A stretch of 64,000 bases of DNA from an uncultured Paracoccaceae bacterium. Its GTDB lineage: Bacteria > Pseudomonadota > Alphaproteobacteria > Rhodobacterales > Rhodobacteraceae. This document shows positions 16,725 through 25,911 of this stretch, in pieces; position 1 is the stretch's first letter; each line of letters opens with the position of its first letter. The position numbers and the translations under genes were made by a program. The notes below the pieces were generated by a model, which saw only the letters and a list, made by a program, of their open reading frames with translations, was not told where the DNA came from and did no database searches. The stretch lies in assembly GCA_947489445.1 (NCBI GenBank), contig CANLDN010000010.1, positions 124,001 through 188,000 of the forward strand, written 5' to 3'.

Positions 16725-18209
16725 TCAGTCAGCAGACCTTTCGTCCAAAGGAAACGTCGGATGCGGTACGTTCCTGTAGCCTAGTGCCGAGTAATTGAGC
16801 GTACACAAAGCACCGCTATCGCAAACGATGATACGCCCCGCGATAGGTGCGAAAGCCGCCCGAAAGTGCTGCATCGATTTCAATGCTACGACAGATTTCT
16901 TTGCCGGATCAATCCCGAAAGCTTCAAACTGCCTGAGGTCCAACATCTGGTGCGCAATGCTGACGATCAGGATGTCGATGCCGCCAACTTCAAGCACTGC
17001 CGTCGCGCCAAAGCTGCGCTCTAACCCACCCAATATAGGTCCATTCCCGACGACATGGCCGTCCCCGGCCCATTTGACAATGCCCGTCACGTTGAGTGGC
17101 CCGCCGCCCAGTTCCGGCGCCGTTGTGCCGCCAATGTTCAGTGTGACCAGACTTCCTTTGGTTTTGGTGCCAAGGAACGTGGCAGCGACCGGGTCGACTA
17201 ATGGCCCGAAACACGCGTTCTTGATGTCGCTCTCAATCAAGGCAGCAAGCAGCGCCGTTGCATCCCCGTATGCCCCCGAGCCGGGATTGTCGGCATAGTC
17301 AGCAATGACCAGCGGACCTGCGTCGCCGTTCCATTGCCTGGCGGCAACCGCTGCCTGGGTACTGGTCAGATAGGTATTCAGGGTCTCGTGACGACGATTC
17401 CAGATGTCGTCTGCCAGTGTCTCGGCAATCGGGCGATGGGCTGCGGTATCGTCGTCGCATGTGACCAGAACCGTTGGGCCGACTTCGGCGATATCCGCAC
17501 AAGGGAATGCGCCGTTGATGCTGATGGCATAGACCCCTTTGCGCGTTTCAAAGGCACGCGCAAGCGCATGGCGTTCGATCATTGGGCCCATATCTGTGCG
17601 GCCTCCGTTGGCCTCTTCCAGCATGGGCCGGCGCGCGCGCAGCGTTCTGGGCTGAATATCACCTGACATTGTGCGCTGCAAAAGCTCCGCCACCCGGCGC
17701 CCGGTTGCTCGGATATCAACATGCGGGTAGGTAGTGAAAGAGGCTAGGATTTGGGCCAGATCACACATCGCTTTGGTCACGTTGGCATGTGGGTCAAGCG
17801 TGACGGCGATTGGCAGGTCCGGGCCCACAATGGCACGCAGACGGTGCAGGATTTCTCCTTCGCCGTCGTCACAAAAGTCTGTGACCATTGCGCCATGAAG
17901 GATCAGAAATATGCCGTCCCAATCGCGATGTGCCGCATCGATCAGCGGCTTTGTCAGTGTCTCGAAGGCTTCGCTTGTGACAACGCCACCCGGTCCAGCG
18001 GAAGCGCTGATGACATGGGTTATGTTCCAGTCATAGTCGCGACCTGTGTCCAGTAGTCCGGCAAGCTCGGTATTCTGTTCACCTCGCGCCGCGACGGCCT
18101 GATCACCGTCCAACAGGAAACGGTCATAGAAGCATTGCAGGGTTGTCGGATGAATATTGAACGTGTTTGTCTCGTGAGATATTTCGGCACTTAATACTTT
18201 GAAGCCCAC
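16725..18209 (-). CDS. M81 family metallopeptidase (MlrC-like)
   Basis: MlrC-type M81 enzymes are zinc peptidases that finish the breakdown of small or linearised peptides; the founding member acts on microcystin fragments. This 494-aa protein has the N-terminal SHETNTF signature (residues 11-17), the LILHGAMVTD strand near 100-111, and TLDPHANVT near 138-146 with a probable metal-binding Asp and His. Start is GTG with AAGGA 8 bp upstream. It shares its strand with the RpiR regulator and the FAD oxidoreductase and sits beside a peptide ABC transporter, so a role in cytoplasmic processing of an imported peptide-like compound is likely. No sign that the substrate is microcystin. Confidence 0.88.
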   Translation of the reverse strand: MGFKVLSAEISHETNTFNIHPTTLQCFYDRFLLDGDQAVAARGEQNTELAGLLDTGRDYDWNITHVISASAGPGGVVTSEAFETLTKPLIDAAHRDWDGIFLILHGAMVTDFCDDGEGEILHRLRAIVGPDLPIAVTLDPHANVTKAMCDLAQILASFTTYPHVDIRATGRRVAELLQRTMSGDIQPRTLRARRPMLEEANGGRTDMGPMIERHALARAFETRKGVYAISINGAFPCADIAEVGPTVLVTCDDDTAAHRPIAETLADDIWNRRHETLNTYLTSTQAAVAARQWNGDAGPLVIADYADNPGSGAYGDATALLAALIESDIKNACFGPLVDPVAATFLGTKTKGSLVTLNIGGTTAPELGGGPLNVTGIVKWAGDGHVVGNGPILGGLERSFGATAVLEVGGIDILIVSIAHQMLDLRQFEAFGIDPAKKSVVALKSMQHFRAAFAPIAGRIIVCDSGALCTLNYSALGYRNVPHPTFPLDERSAD

Positions 18210-18265
18210 TGATCGTATCCTTCATGGCAGCAACGTGTTCTGTGGTTGGACTGGTATAAGCACAA

Positions 18266-19156
18266 TCAGGGCTTGGCCGCAGTTTTGTCGGACCCTGCTG
18301 CACCAACGTGACCCGTGAATTTGCCATAAAGCCGAGCGATCTTGTTCATGCGAGCTTCGACCTCGGGACCCAGTTCCATGAACACGCCGTTGACTAAAAG
18401 ATTGGCAAGACTGGCCATCTGGGCAGTGGATTCCCAAAATAGGTTGAAGGACGTGGGCACGACAAATCTTTCATCCGCCACGTTATGACCCCAATCGCAA
18501 TATGGGTCCGTAATCAGCGTCACGGGAATGCCAGCGGCGTGCGCTTCTTGTGCCAATAACCGGGCCTGACGGGAGTAACGGCGCGCTTCGAACATGACCA
18601 AGGCCGTGTCGGTATCATCCATCGCCAGCACATCGGCAAAATTGCCGCTTGCCAGATCGACCAAATGCACCCCATCGCGTAGATATTGAAGTTGATTAAC
18701 GAAAATCTGCGCGATGCCTCGCTCTGTCTGGAAACCGACGACAAAAACTGACTTAGCCTGCGCCAGACGCTTGACCACCCTGTCCCATTCCGGCGTATGC
18801 GTGGTTTCGTAGACGGCGACGAGCGCTGCCATCTCCAGTTCCAGACCGCGAGTCAGTTGATCCTCGCCTGCCCTGGTGCGTTCCTGCAGATCCCGCAACC
18901 GGTCGCCGATCAACCAGGGCTGGTCACCCATGTCGTTGCGCAAATTGTTCTTGAGGTCCTTGAAACCTTCATAGCCAATAGAACGGCAAAACCGACCAAC
19001 GGTCGGCTCGCTTACCTCGACCTTGGCGGCCAGACTTGCAGCAGTCTCGAACGGAAGGTTACCAAGTTCGGCCAGCATATAGGTTGCTATCGCGCGGTCC
19101 GCCTTTGATGCAGATGCTGCGGCTTGACCAAGGCGGTCGCGCAGAGATTTTGTCAT
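18266..19156 (-). CDS. MurR/RpiR family transcriptional regulator
   Basis: A 296-aa regulator with an N-terminal RpiR helix-turn-helix (about residues 1-75, ETAASLAAKVEVSEPTVGRF) and a C-terminal SIS domain (about 125-265, with VFVVGFQTERG). SIS domains usually bind phosphosugars, but many rhodobacterial members sit beside amino-acid or peptide uptake genes, as here. It lies between the M81 peptidase and the FAD oxidoreductase and faces the same transporter locus, making it the local regulator. A candidate binding element upstream of it recurs in front of the transporter. Confidence 0.88.
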   Translation of the reverse strand: MTKSLRDRLGQAAASASKADRAIATYMLAELGNLPFETAASLAAKVEVSEPTVGRFCRSIGYEGFKDLKNNLRNDMGDQPWLIGDRLRDLQERTRAGEDQLTRGLELEMAALVAVYETTHTPEWDRVVKRLAQAKSVFVVGFQTERGIAQIFVNQLQYLRDGVHLVDLASGNFADVLAMDDTDTALVMFEARRYSRQARLLAQEAHAAGIPVTLITDPYCDWGHNVADERFVVPTSFNLFWESTAQMASLANLLVNGVFMELGPEVEARMNKIARLYGKFTGHVGAAGSDKTAAKP

Positions 19157-19184
19157 TCTGCCTCCACTATCATCGGGAAAATTT

Positions 19185-19199
19185 GGTAGGGTAACTTGC
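19185..19199 (+). promoter_or_regulatory. Candidate RpiR operator upstream of the regulator gene
   Basis: GGTAGGGTAACTTGC lies 29 bp upstream of the RpiR start. The pattern GGTA-N4-AACTTGC recurs on the opposite strand at 20460-20474 in the divergent promoter region of the ABC transporter, 1.3 kb away. A shared element in front of both units suggests a binding site for the local regulator. Confidence 0.4.
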
Positions 19200-19249
19200 G
19201 GAAAGTCAATTGTTTCTGGTTTCCTTACGATATCTAAATGGACCGGGCA

Positions 19250-20356
19250 TTAGCGCAGCCGATGCGGCGAAAGGCCTTCCACGAGGGATATTTTGTCAGC
19301 CACCGATCGGTCGAAACAAAGGTCAGCTGTTATGACGGCCAAAGCTGGTGCCATCATGATGCCATATCCGCCTTGACCCGCTAGCCAGAAGAAGCCCGAC
19401 ACGTCCGGGTCAAACCCGACAACCGGGGCGTCATCCGCCACAAAGCTGCGCAAGCCAGCCCAGCTATGTTCGATCTTGGTGACTTCGATGGTTGTTTCCT
19501 GCTGGATCCTGTCCGCGAGGACCGCAATGTCCATGTCATCGGCCCAGGCGTCGTGCGGGTCGGTTGCTGTCGCATCGCCTGGTGACGCCATCAGCTTGCC
19601 CGCGTCAGGTTTGATGTATGCGCCAAAGCCCGCAAAATCGACCAACGGCATCGCACCGCAGTCAAGCCCGTCTGGCCCGTTTATGATGATGGCAGTGCGC
19701 CGCTTGGGCACCAGACCGATGCTGCGCGCGCCAGCCATCGTGCCGATTTCGTCGGCCCAGGCGCCGCCTGCATTAATGATCGTTGCGGCAGCGAATTGAT
19801 CATCCTTGGTCTGGATGCGCCAAGCCCCTGATTGATACGAGAGGTTGCTTACCGGCTGTGATGTCAGCGTTTTAGCACCGTGTGCCTTCGCGCCTTTCAG
19901 ATATCCAAGATGAAGATTGGCGACATCGATGTCGGTGGCGTTGGCCTCATACACGGCGCGGCTGATGCGCTCTGGTCGCAGAAACGGTACCATTGCAACG
20001 GCGTCCGTTGGATCGATCGAACAGACCTCCTCGTCGGGCTCGGACATGGACAGCAGCGCGTCCAACTCACCCTGATGCTCTGGCATTGCGACCGTCAGCG
20101 CACCACGGGGCGATAACAAAGGTCTGTCGCAAAAGGCGACAGGTGGTGACCTGAAAAATGCCTCGCTGGCCTTATTAACCTGCCGCACGACGGGTCCACC
20201 GTAGTTGCGCGTAAACAGTGCCGCGGACCTGCCCGTGCTGTGGTAACCCATGGTTTGCTCTGCTTCGAGCAGCAATACGGTCCCTGCATGGGCAAGCTCA
20301 TAAGCTGCTGACGCGCCCGACATTCCGCCGCCGATTACAAGAAAATCATAGATCAA
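19250..20356 (-). CDS. FAD-dependent oxidoreductase (DAO family)
   Basis: A 368-aa flavoenzyme of the glycine/D-amino-acid oxidase family, expected to oxidise an amine or amino acid. The dinucleotide site GGGMSGASAAYELA is at residues 9-22, followed by LLLEAEQTMGYHSTGRSAA with the conserved acidic ribose contact. The C-terminal FAD contact GQGGYGIMMAPA is present. No ATG is available; TTG 20356 is chosen because AGAGGT lies 7 bp upstream and the Rossmann strand begins 2 residues later. Divergent from the peptide transporter operon; it could act on an amino acid released from the imported peptide or on an N-substituted residue. Confidence 0.85.
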   Translation of the reverse strand: MIYDFLVIGGGMSGASAAYELAHAGTVLLLEAEQTMGYHSTGRSAALFTRNYGGPVVRQVNKASEAFFRSPPVAFCDRPLLSPRGALTVAMPEHQGELDALLSMSEPDEEVCSIDPTDAVAMVPFLRPERISRAVYEANATDIDVANLHLGYLKGAKAHGAKTLTSQPVSNLSYQSGAWRIQTKDDQFAAATIINAGGAWADEIGTMAGARSIGLVPKRRTAIIINGPDGLDCGAMPLVDFAGFGAYIKPDAGKLMASPGDATATDPHDAWADDMDIAVLADRIQQETTIEVTKIEHSWAGLRSFVADDAPVVGFDPDVSGFFWLAGQGGYGIMMAPALAVITADLCFDRSVADKISLVEGLSPHRLR

Positions 20357-20363
20357 AAATTCG

Positions 20364-20369
20364 ACCTCT
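20364..20369 (-). promoter_or_regulatory. Ribosome binding site for the TTG start of the oxidoreductase
   Basis: AGAGGT on the minus strand, 7 bp before TTG 20356. The only other upstream option, TTG 20434, has no such site and adds 26 residues before the FAD motif. Confidence 0.6.
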
Positions 20370-20428
20370 TGGACGGCGCGGGATGCGACAAAGACTGGTT
20401 TTGCTACAAGGCGCTCATTATTGATGCA

Positions 20429-20474
20429 TTGCAAGAAAAACGTAATATATTGACTCCTTGCAAGTTTTATTACC
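20429..20474. promoter_or_regulatory. Divergent control region with TTGCAAG repeats
   Basis: Two direct copies of TTGCAAG (20429-20435 and 20458-20464) are 29 bp apart, close to three helical turns. The second copy overlaps GCAAGTTTTATTACC (20460-20474), whose complement matches the GGTA-N4-AACTTGC element upstream of the RpiR gene. Between them lies an AT-rich stretch (GTAATATATTGAC). This is the only long non-coding stretch between the oxidoreductase and the transporter operon and very likely holds both promoters. Confidence 0.45.
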
Positions 20475-20615
20475 TACTTTTTTCAGTTGCTGGGGATTCC
20501 TGATGTCAAAGCCATTGCGCGAACGTCCGACCGGGGCCGCGCTGTCTGTTCGAGCAACGGATACTGCGCGCGAAATCTCAGACTGTTTTGTTTACGACCA
20601 ACAAGGAGACGACGA

Positions 20616-22655
20616 ATGAGGAAGATACTATTATCCAGTGCCGCATTGACAGCCATTGGAGGGATGGCGCTGGCAAATTGTCCTGCCGTGACCGTGTCGG
20701 ATCCGATGGGCGTCGCCGCTGGCGCGTTCCCGCAACAGTATGAGCTGAGCGAATTCCAGAGCCTCGCAAATTGCGATCTGGGAATGTCCGAAAACCCGGA
20801 TATCGCGGCATTGAACGCGCGCATTCGGGGCAACCCGGATTTGCCTGCTTTGGCGGATCGCCTACCTGCCGAGCCGCTTGTCGTTGCGCCATATGATGAA
20901 ATTGGAAAATACGGCGGTGTCTTCAATGCGCTGTCCAACGCGACAGAGGCTGGGACGTCAGACTTCATGTCAGTGCGCCATGTCAATTTAGTACGCTATG
21001 CCGATGATCTGACGACAATCGTGCCAAATGTCGCCAAAAGCTGGTCCTGGAATGATGACTTCACTCAGCTGACCTTCGTCTTGCGCGAAGGCCACAGATG
21101 GTCCGATGGTCAGCCGTTCGGCGCTGAAGACGTCGAATTTTGGTACGAAAATCTGGCCCTTGATCCAAATGTGATCGAAAGCCCGAAAGACTATGTCCTT
21201 GCGGGCGGTGAGCCGATGACAGTTGATGTGATTGACGCGCAAACCGTGCGTTTCAACATGCCATCGCCAAAGCCGGGGTTCCTGTCTCACTTTGCCAGCC
21301 ACTACGCGCAGGGTTTTCAGCCGAAGCATTTCCTGGGGCAATATCACCCCGCGATCAATCCCGATGCCGATGAGCTTGCGCAATCGCTTGGCTTTGAAGG
21401 TGGCTACGATCTGGTCAGGGCCTACTACGGCAGTTCGGACTGGATGGATACACCAACACCGATGTTGGCCCATCCTGACAAGGTCGCAAACCTGCCACTG
21501 AATGCGGCACCCACTTTGGAAAGCCACATCGTTATTGCCGAAAGCACGGAGGGGCGCCAATATGTTGCCAACCCGTACTATTACATGGTCGACACGGCCG
21601 GTAATCAGCTGCCCTATATCAACGAGATGGACGAGATTTTTGTTGGCGAAAGCGAAGTGCGTCTGCTGATGCTGATGAACGGCGAAGTCGACTACAAAGC
21701 GCAGGCCCTGCAGGTGGATTACGTCCCGCTGTTGTTGGAAAATCAGGAAACTGCCGGTTTTGTCGTCGATCTGAAGCCTGAAATCACGATGCCCACCATC
21801 GCGTTCAACGTAACCTCTGAGGATCTGGAGAAGCGCAAGGTTTTTGGTGACCTAAGGTTCCGTCAAGCCATGTCAGTCGCGATCAACCGCGACGAAATCA
21901 ACGAAGTCGCCCTGTTTGGTCTTGGTGCGCCGCAGCAGTATATCGGTTTCTCACCAACACCTGATTTTATCACGCCAGAATGGGAACAGCACTACGCGCA
22001 ATTCGATGCTGAGCTGGCACGGTCATTGCTGGACGAAATCGGCGTCGTTGACCTTGACGGCGACGGGATGCGCGAATTGCCGAATGGCGATCCATTGACT
22101 CTGAACTTGCAGGTGGCCACGCAAGGGATATCGATCAATATCGTAGAACTTGTTGGGCAAAACTGGCGTGATGTCGGCATCAACAACACCGTCAAAGAGG
22201 TGACGACAGACGAATATCGTTCGTCGCAATCGTCGAACCAGTTGGACGTGTCCCTGTTCGAGAAAAGCGTGCCGTTATCCGTTGTACTTGGCAACGCCGA
22301 AATCTTCATTCCGCCGTTCGACAATTATTTCAACATGCGCACCGCGATGCTTTGGGGTGAATATGTGGAATCCGATGGTGCCGCGGGTGTGGAACCGCCA
22401 GACTACGTCAAACAGATGATGGAAGATGTCAGGGCGTTTCAGGCTACACCGGTTGGCACGCCTGAATCCGACGCGCTTGCGCTGCGGCTAGTTGAAAACA
22501 TGACGGGCAATCTGCTTTTCATTGGTACGGTCAAAGGGCAGCAACCGATCTATCGCAACGCCGCACTGAAAAATTTCACACAGTTCAGAACCGCGTCATA
22601 TGCTTTTTACCGGACGTATCCTTATCGACCTTCACAGTGGTTTCTTGACGAATAA
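20616..22655 (+). CDS. Peptide ABC transporter substrate-binding protein
   Basis: A 679-aa periplasmic solute-binding protein of SBP family 5 (DppA/OppA type). Residues 1-20 form a signal peptide (MRKILLSSAALTAIGGMALA). The family core includes the WSWNDDFTQLTFVLREGHRW segment near 145-165, where SBP5 proteins bind the ligand backbone, and a DVEFWYEN stretch. It is longer than DppA (about 535), like the large SBPs beside MlrC-type genes. ATG 20616 has AAGGAG upstream; the longer frame has no export signal. First gene of a five-gene operon. Confidence 0.9.
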   Translation: MRKILLSSAALTAIGGMALANCPAVTVSDPMGVAAGAFPQQYELSEFQSLANCDLGMSENPDIAALNARIRGNPDLPALADRLPAEPLVVAPYDEIGKYGGVFNALSNATEAGTSDFMSVRHVNLVRYADDLTTIVPNVAKSWSWNDDFTQLTFVLREGHRWSDGQPFGAEDVEFWYENLALDPNVIESPKDYVLAGGEPMTVDVIDAQTVRFNMPSPKPGFLSHFASHYAQGFQPKHFLGQYHPAINPDADELAQSLGFEGGYDLVRAYYGSSDWMDTPTPMLAHPDKVANLPLNAAPTLESHIVIAESTEGRQYVANPYYYMVDTAGNQLPYINEMDEIFVGESEVRLLMLMNGEVDYKAQALQVDYVPLLLENQETAGFVVDLKPEITMPTIAFNVTSEDLEKRKVFGDLRFRQAMSVAINRDEINEVALFGLGAPQQYIGFSPTPDFITPEWEQHYAQFDAELARSLLDEIGVVDLDGDGMRELPNGDPLTLNLQVATQGISINIVELVGQNWRDVGINNTVKEVTTDEYRSSQSSNQLDVSLFEKSVPLSVVLGNAEIFIPPFDNYFNMRTAMLWGEYVESDGAAGVEPPDYVKQMMEDVRAFQATPVGTPESDALALRLVENMTGNLLFIGTVKGQQPIYRNAALKNFTQFRTASYAFYRTYPYRPSQWFLDE

Positions 22656-22679
22656 GCCATTGCCGGACGTCAAATAACC

Positions 22680-22714
22680 GTTTTGGGCTGCTGATGTGGC
22701 CCGAAGCCCAAAAC
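22680..22714 (+). terminator. Intra-operon hairpin after the binding-protein gene
   Basis: GTTTTGGGCT and AGCCCAAAAC form a perfect 10-bp stem with a 15-nt loop, followed by a smaller CGCCC/GGGCG stem at 22720-22733. There is no T-run, so transcription can go on into the permeases. Hairpins at this place commonly stabilise the binding-protein mRNA so that more of it is made than of the permeases. Confidence 0.55.
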
Positions 22715-22760
22715 AACGGCGCCCAAAGGGGCGTATAATGCGCAGGGGCGTGTCAGACAG

Positions 22761-23765
22761 ATGGTCCAGTTTCTACGCTTCGCGACAATCCGTTTCGGCC
22801 TTGCTGTTTTCACGCTATGTCTGGTGTCCTTCATCGTTTTTTCGCTGATGGAACTGGTGCCGGGGGACTGTGCTGAGCGCTACCTTGCATTCAAGAACTC
22901 GCAAGGCGCCCAGATTTCCATCGCTGATATTGAGGCGGAGCGTGTCCGGCTGGGTCTGGACCGACCTTATCTGGAACGCTGGACAAGCTGGATTCTGAAT
23001 GCATTTAGGGGCGAGTTTGGCGAAAGCTGCATTCTGCGTCTGGATATCAACCAATTGCTGGGTCAAAAGGTCTGGCTCAGCGTCGGTATCTGCCTCGGTT
23101 CGTTGCTGCTGGCCTATGCCATTGCTATTCCAGTCGGCATCATCGCCGCAACATCGCGTAACCCGTTCCTGAACAACAGTCTGCGTCTGGTCAGCTATCT
23201 GGGGCTTGCGCTGCCGAACTTTCTGCTCGCGCTGATCATCATGCTGTTTTCGACCGTCATGTTCGGGAACAGTCTGACCGGGCTCTTCTCACCCGAATTT
23301 CGAGACGCGCCATGGGACTGGGCGCGGGTCAAGGATTTCCTTGGCCACGTCTGGTTGCCAGTGTTCATTCTGGGCTGGTCCGCCACCGCATTTGCAATCC
23401 AAACCGTCCGAGCACTGATGTCGGATGAAATCAGCAAGCTATATGTAACTGCCGCGTCCGCGCGTGGCGTGTCGGGGCGCAGGTTGCTGCTGCGCTATCC
23501 CGCACGACACGCGCTGAGCCCGATCATCAATTCGCTTGGTTTCGATCTGAATCGTATTTTCAACGAGTTGCCAATCGTGGCCCTGATCCTCACGCTGACC
23601 GAGGCGGGATCATTGCTGATCGAAGCATTGGCGCGATCAAACGATCAGCAGCTTGCGGGCGCGATCATCTTTTTCCTGACGGGAAGTATCGTCGCTATCA
23701 ACTTCATCACGGATATTGTGCTGGCGCTGGTCGATCCCCGTATACGTCATAGCATTTTGGGATAA
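22761..23765 (+). CDS. Peptide ABC transporter permease (DppB/OppB type)
   Basis: A 334-aa inner-membrane permease with about six helices; the first is at residues 10-32 (FGLAVFTLCLVSFIVFSLME). The BPD_transp_1 domain spans about 100-330 with the EAA-loop region around VTAASARGVSGRRLLLRYPARHAL. The extracytoplasmic loop between the first two helices is extended compared with DppB, with two cysteines (in GDCAERYL and ESCILRL) that may form a disulfide. Second gene of the operon. Confidence 0.9.
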   Translation: MVQFLRFATIRFGLAVFTLCLVSFIVFSLMELVPGDCAERYLAFKNSQGAQISIADIEAERVRLGLDRPYLERWTSWILNAFRGEFGESCILRLDINQLLGQKVWLSVGICLGSLLLAYAIAIPVGIIAATSRNPFLNNSLRLVSYLGLALPNFLLALIIMLFSTVMFGNSLTGLFSPEFRDAPWDWARVKDFLGHVWLPVFILGWSATAFAIQTVRALMSDEISKLYVTAASARGVSGRRLLLRYPARHALSPIINSLGFDLNRIFNELPIVALILTLTEAGSLLIEALARSNDQQLAGAIIFFLTGSIVAINFITDIVLALVDPRIRHSILG

Positions 23766-23770
23766 ATGAC

Positions 23771-24913
23771 ATGAGTGACACCAATATTTATGACGCATCC
23801 GTCGACCAAAGCGCCAAGGATGCCTATTTCACCGCCTCGCAAAGCCAACTGATCTGGACCCGTTTCAAGAAACAAAAAGCAGCGATGGTCGGGGCCTGGG
23901 TTTTGGTGATCCTGATCCTGTCGGGCATGTTCGCGCCATTCCTGACGCCCTATGATCCGACAATTGCCGGTCGCGACAAGGATTATCTGAACGGCGCGCC
24001 GACCATTCCACAGTTCTGTGACGAGAACGGCTGCTCTCTCCGTCCGTTCATTTACACACACGAACGCGAACGCTCGATCGAGACGAATTTCCGCTGGGTG
24101 ACCACCGAAAACAAGGACAAGCGGCGCTATGTCGAATTCTTTGTTCAGGGTAGCGAATACCAGCTTATGTTCATGACCTTTTCGACCCATCTTTTTGGCG
24201 TGGATGAAGGGTTCATCCACCTTTTCGGCACAGATTCCACCGGAAAAGACATCTTTTCGCGCACCTTTCATGCGATCAACACCTCCATGGCCGTGGGCAC
24301 GATAGGCGTGTTCCTGGCCTTCGTGCTGGCACTGATCATCGGCGGGATATCGGGCTATTATGGTGGCTGGATCGACAGTTTCATCCAGATGGTGACGGAC
24401 GCGGTCCGCACCATTCCGGCCATTCCACTTTTCATGGCATTGGCTGCCTTCATACCGGATACTTGGAGCGCCGAAGAGAGGTTCTTCTTTATCTCCGTCA
24501 TATTGGGTTTCATCAGTTGGCCAACGCTTGCAAGGCGGGTGCGCACGCATCTGCTAACCGAGCGTAATCAGGAATATGTGCTTGCTGCCCAGCTTTGCGG
24601 CGCTTCATCGGGACATGTGATCCGGAAGCACCTGCTGCCCAGTTTCACCAGCTACATCATCGTCGATCTGGTCATTTCCTTTCCCTACATGGTGCTGTCA
24701 GAAACCGCGCTCAGCTTCATCGGTCTGGGCCTCAAGGACCCGGTCAATTCGCTTGGGGTGATGCTGCAAAACGTGACCAGCGCCGATGTTCTGCTGAATT
24801 ACCAATGGTATTTCATTCCGGTGATCTTCTTCATCGTTCTCGTCATGGCCTTCGTGTTTGTGGGCGACGGCTTGCGCGATGCGGCTGACCCCTATGGGGA
24901 CACCAAGAAATGA
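23771..24913 (+). CDS. Peptide ABC transporter permease (DppC/OppC type)
   Basis: A 380-aa permease, longer than DppC (about 300) because of an insertion after the first helix (about residues 55-145, including CDENGCSLRPF). The OppC N-terminal segment (SQLIWTRFKKQKAAMVGAWV) and the conserved DSTGKDIFSRTFHAINTSM stretch are clear, followed by five helices and the EAA loop (AAQLCGASSGHVIRKHLLPS). It starts 5 bp after the upstream permease stop and overlaps the next gene by 4 bp (ATGA). Confidence 0.9.
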   Translation: MSDTNIYDASVDQSAKDAYFTASQSQLIWTRFKKQKAAMVGAWVLVILILSGMFAPFLTPYDPTIAGRDKDYLNGAPTIPQFCDENGCSLRPFIYTHERERSIETNFRWVTTENKDKRRYVEFFVQGSEYQLMFMTFSTHLFGVDEGFIHLFGTDSTGKDIFSRTFHAINTSMAVGTIGVFLAFVLALIIGGISGYYGGWIDSFIQMVTDAVRTIPAIPLFMALAAFIPDTWSAEERFFFISVILGFISWPTLARRVRTHLLTERNQEYVLAAQLCGASSGHVIRKHLLPSFTSYIIVDLVISFPYMVLSETALSFIGLGLKDPVNSLGVMLQNVTSADVLLNYQWYFIPVIFFIVLVMAFVFVGDGLRDAADPYGDTKK

Positions 24914-25911
24914 GCCGACTGATTGACGTCGAAAACCTGACCCTGCAATTCGATACCGACGAGGGGCGGATCACGGCTGTGGACAACGTCTCGTTCAGCC
25001 TTGAGGCGGGAGAGGTGATGGGGCTGGTCGGCGAAAGCGGGTCAGGTAAGTCAGTTACCGCCAAATCCTTGATGAAGCTGAACCCGCGCAATGCGATCTA
25101 TGGCCCCGATACGAATATCACGCTGTATCTGGACGATGGCCCGGTTGATGTGATGTCGCTGCAAACCGACCATGACATGAAGATCGTGCGCGGTGGGTCC
25201 ATATCGCTGATCTTTCAGGAACCGATGGCCAGCTTCGCCCCCGCCATTTCCATCGGCGACCAGATGGTCGAGCAATTGTTGATCCACACCAGCTTTTCAC
25301 CGACGCAGGCCAAGGAACTGTCCATCGAAATGCTGGATCGGGTCGGGATATCGGACCCGAAAACCAGGTTCGGCCAATATGCGTTCGAGCTGTCGGGCGG
25401 GATGCGCCAGCGTGCAATGATTGCCATGGCCCTGTCGACCAAACCCAGGCTGTTGATCGCGGACGAACCGACAACGGCGCTGGATGTGACCATTCAGGCG
25501 CAAGTCATTGACCTGATGAAAGATATCGTGTCCGAGTTCGGAATGGGGATCATATTCATCACCCACGATCTGGGGGTTATTGCACAAACCGCCGACACGG
25601 TCGCGGTCATGTATCTGGGCCGGTTGGTGGAACATGGTAGCGTGCGGGATGTCATTCGCAGGCCTGCTCATCCATACACACGCGGATTGCTGGCCGCGTT
25701 GCCGACCTTGGATGATATCGACGCCCCACTGACGCCGATCCCCGGCGATATCCCGTCGCCGCTAGAACGACCGTCAGGATGCGTCTACAACACCCGCTGC
25801 CAAGAGGTTCTGGGCCCACGATGCGCACGCGAGGTACCGGCATTTTCAAACGTGAGTGCAGATCACACAGCCGCCTGCCATCTTCATGACTCAGAAAGAG
25901 ATTCCCTGTGA
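24910..25911 (+). CDS. Peptide ABC transporter ATP-binding protein (DppD/OppD type)
   Basis: A 333-aa ATPase. Walker A is GESGSGKS (residues about 41-48), the signature is LSGGMRQR, and Walker B is LLIADEPTTALD. The C-terminal oligopeptide-type extension has a Cys cluster (CVYNTRCQEVLGPRC and a later Cys), which in related DppD/OppF proteins binds an iron-sulfur cluster. Coupled to both neighbours by 4-bp overlaps. Confidence 0.92.
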   Translation: MSRLIDVENLTLQFDTDEGRITAVDNVSFSLEAGEVMGLVGESGSGKSVTAKSLMKLNPRNAIYGPDTNITLYLDDGPVDVMSLQTDHDMKIVRGGSISLIFQEPMASFAPAISIGDQMVEQLLIHTSFSPTQAKELSIEMLDRVGISDPKTRFGQYAFELSGGMRQRAMIAMALSTKPRLLIADEPTTALDVTIQAQVIDLMKDIVSEFGMGIIFITHDLGVIAQTADTVAVMYLGRLVEHGSVRDVIRRPAHPYTRGLLAALPTLDDIDAPLTPIPGDIPSPLERPSGCVYNTRCQEVLGPRCAREVPAFSNVSADHTAACHLHDSERDSL

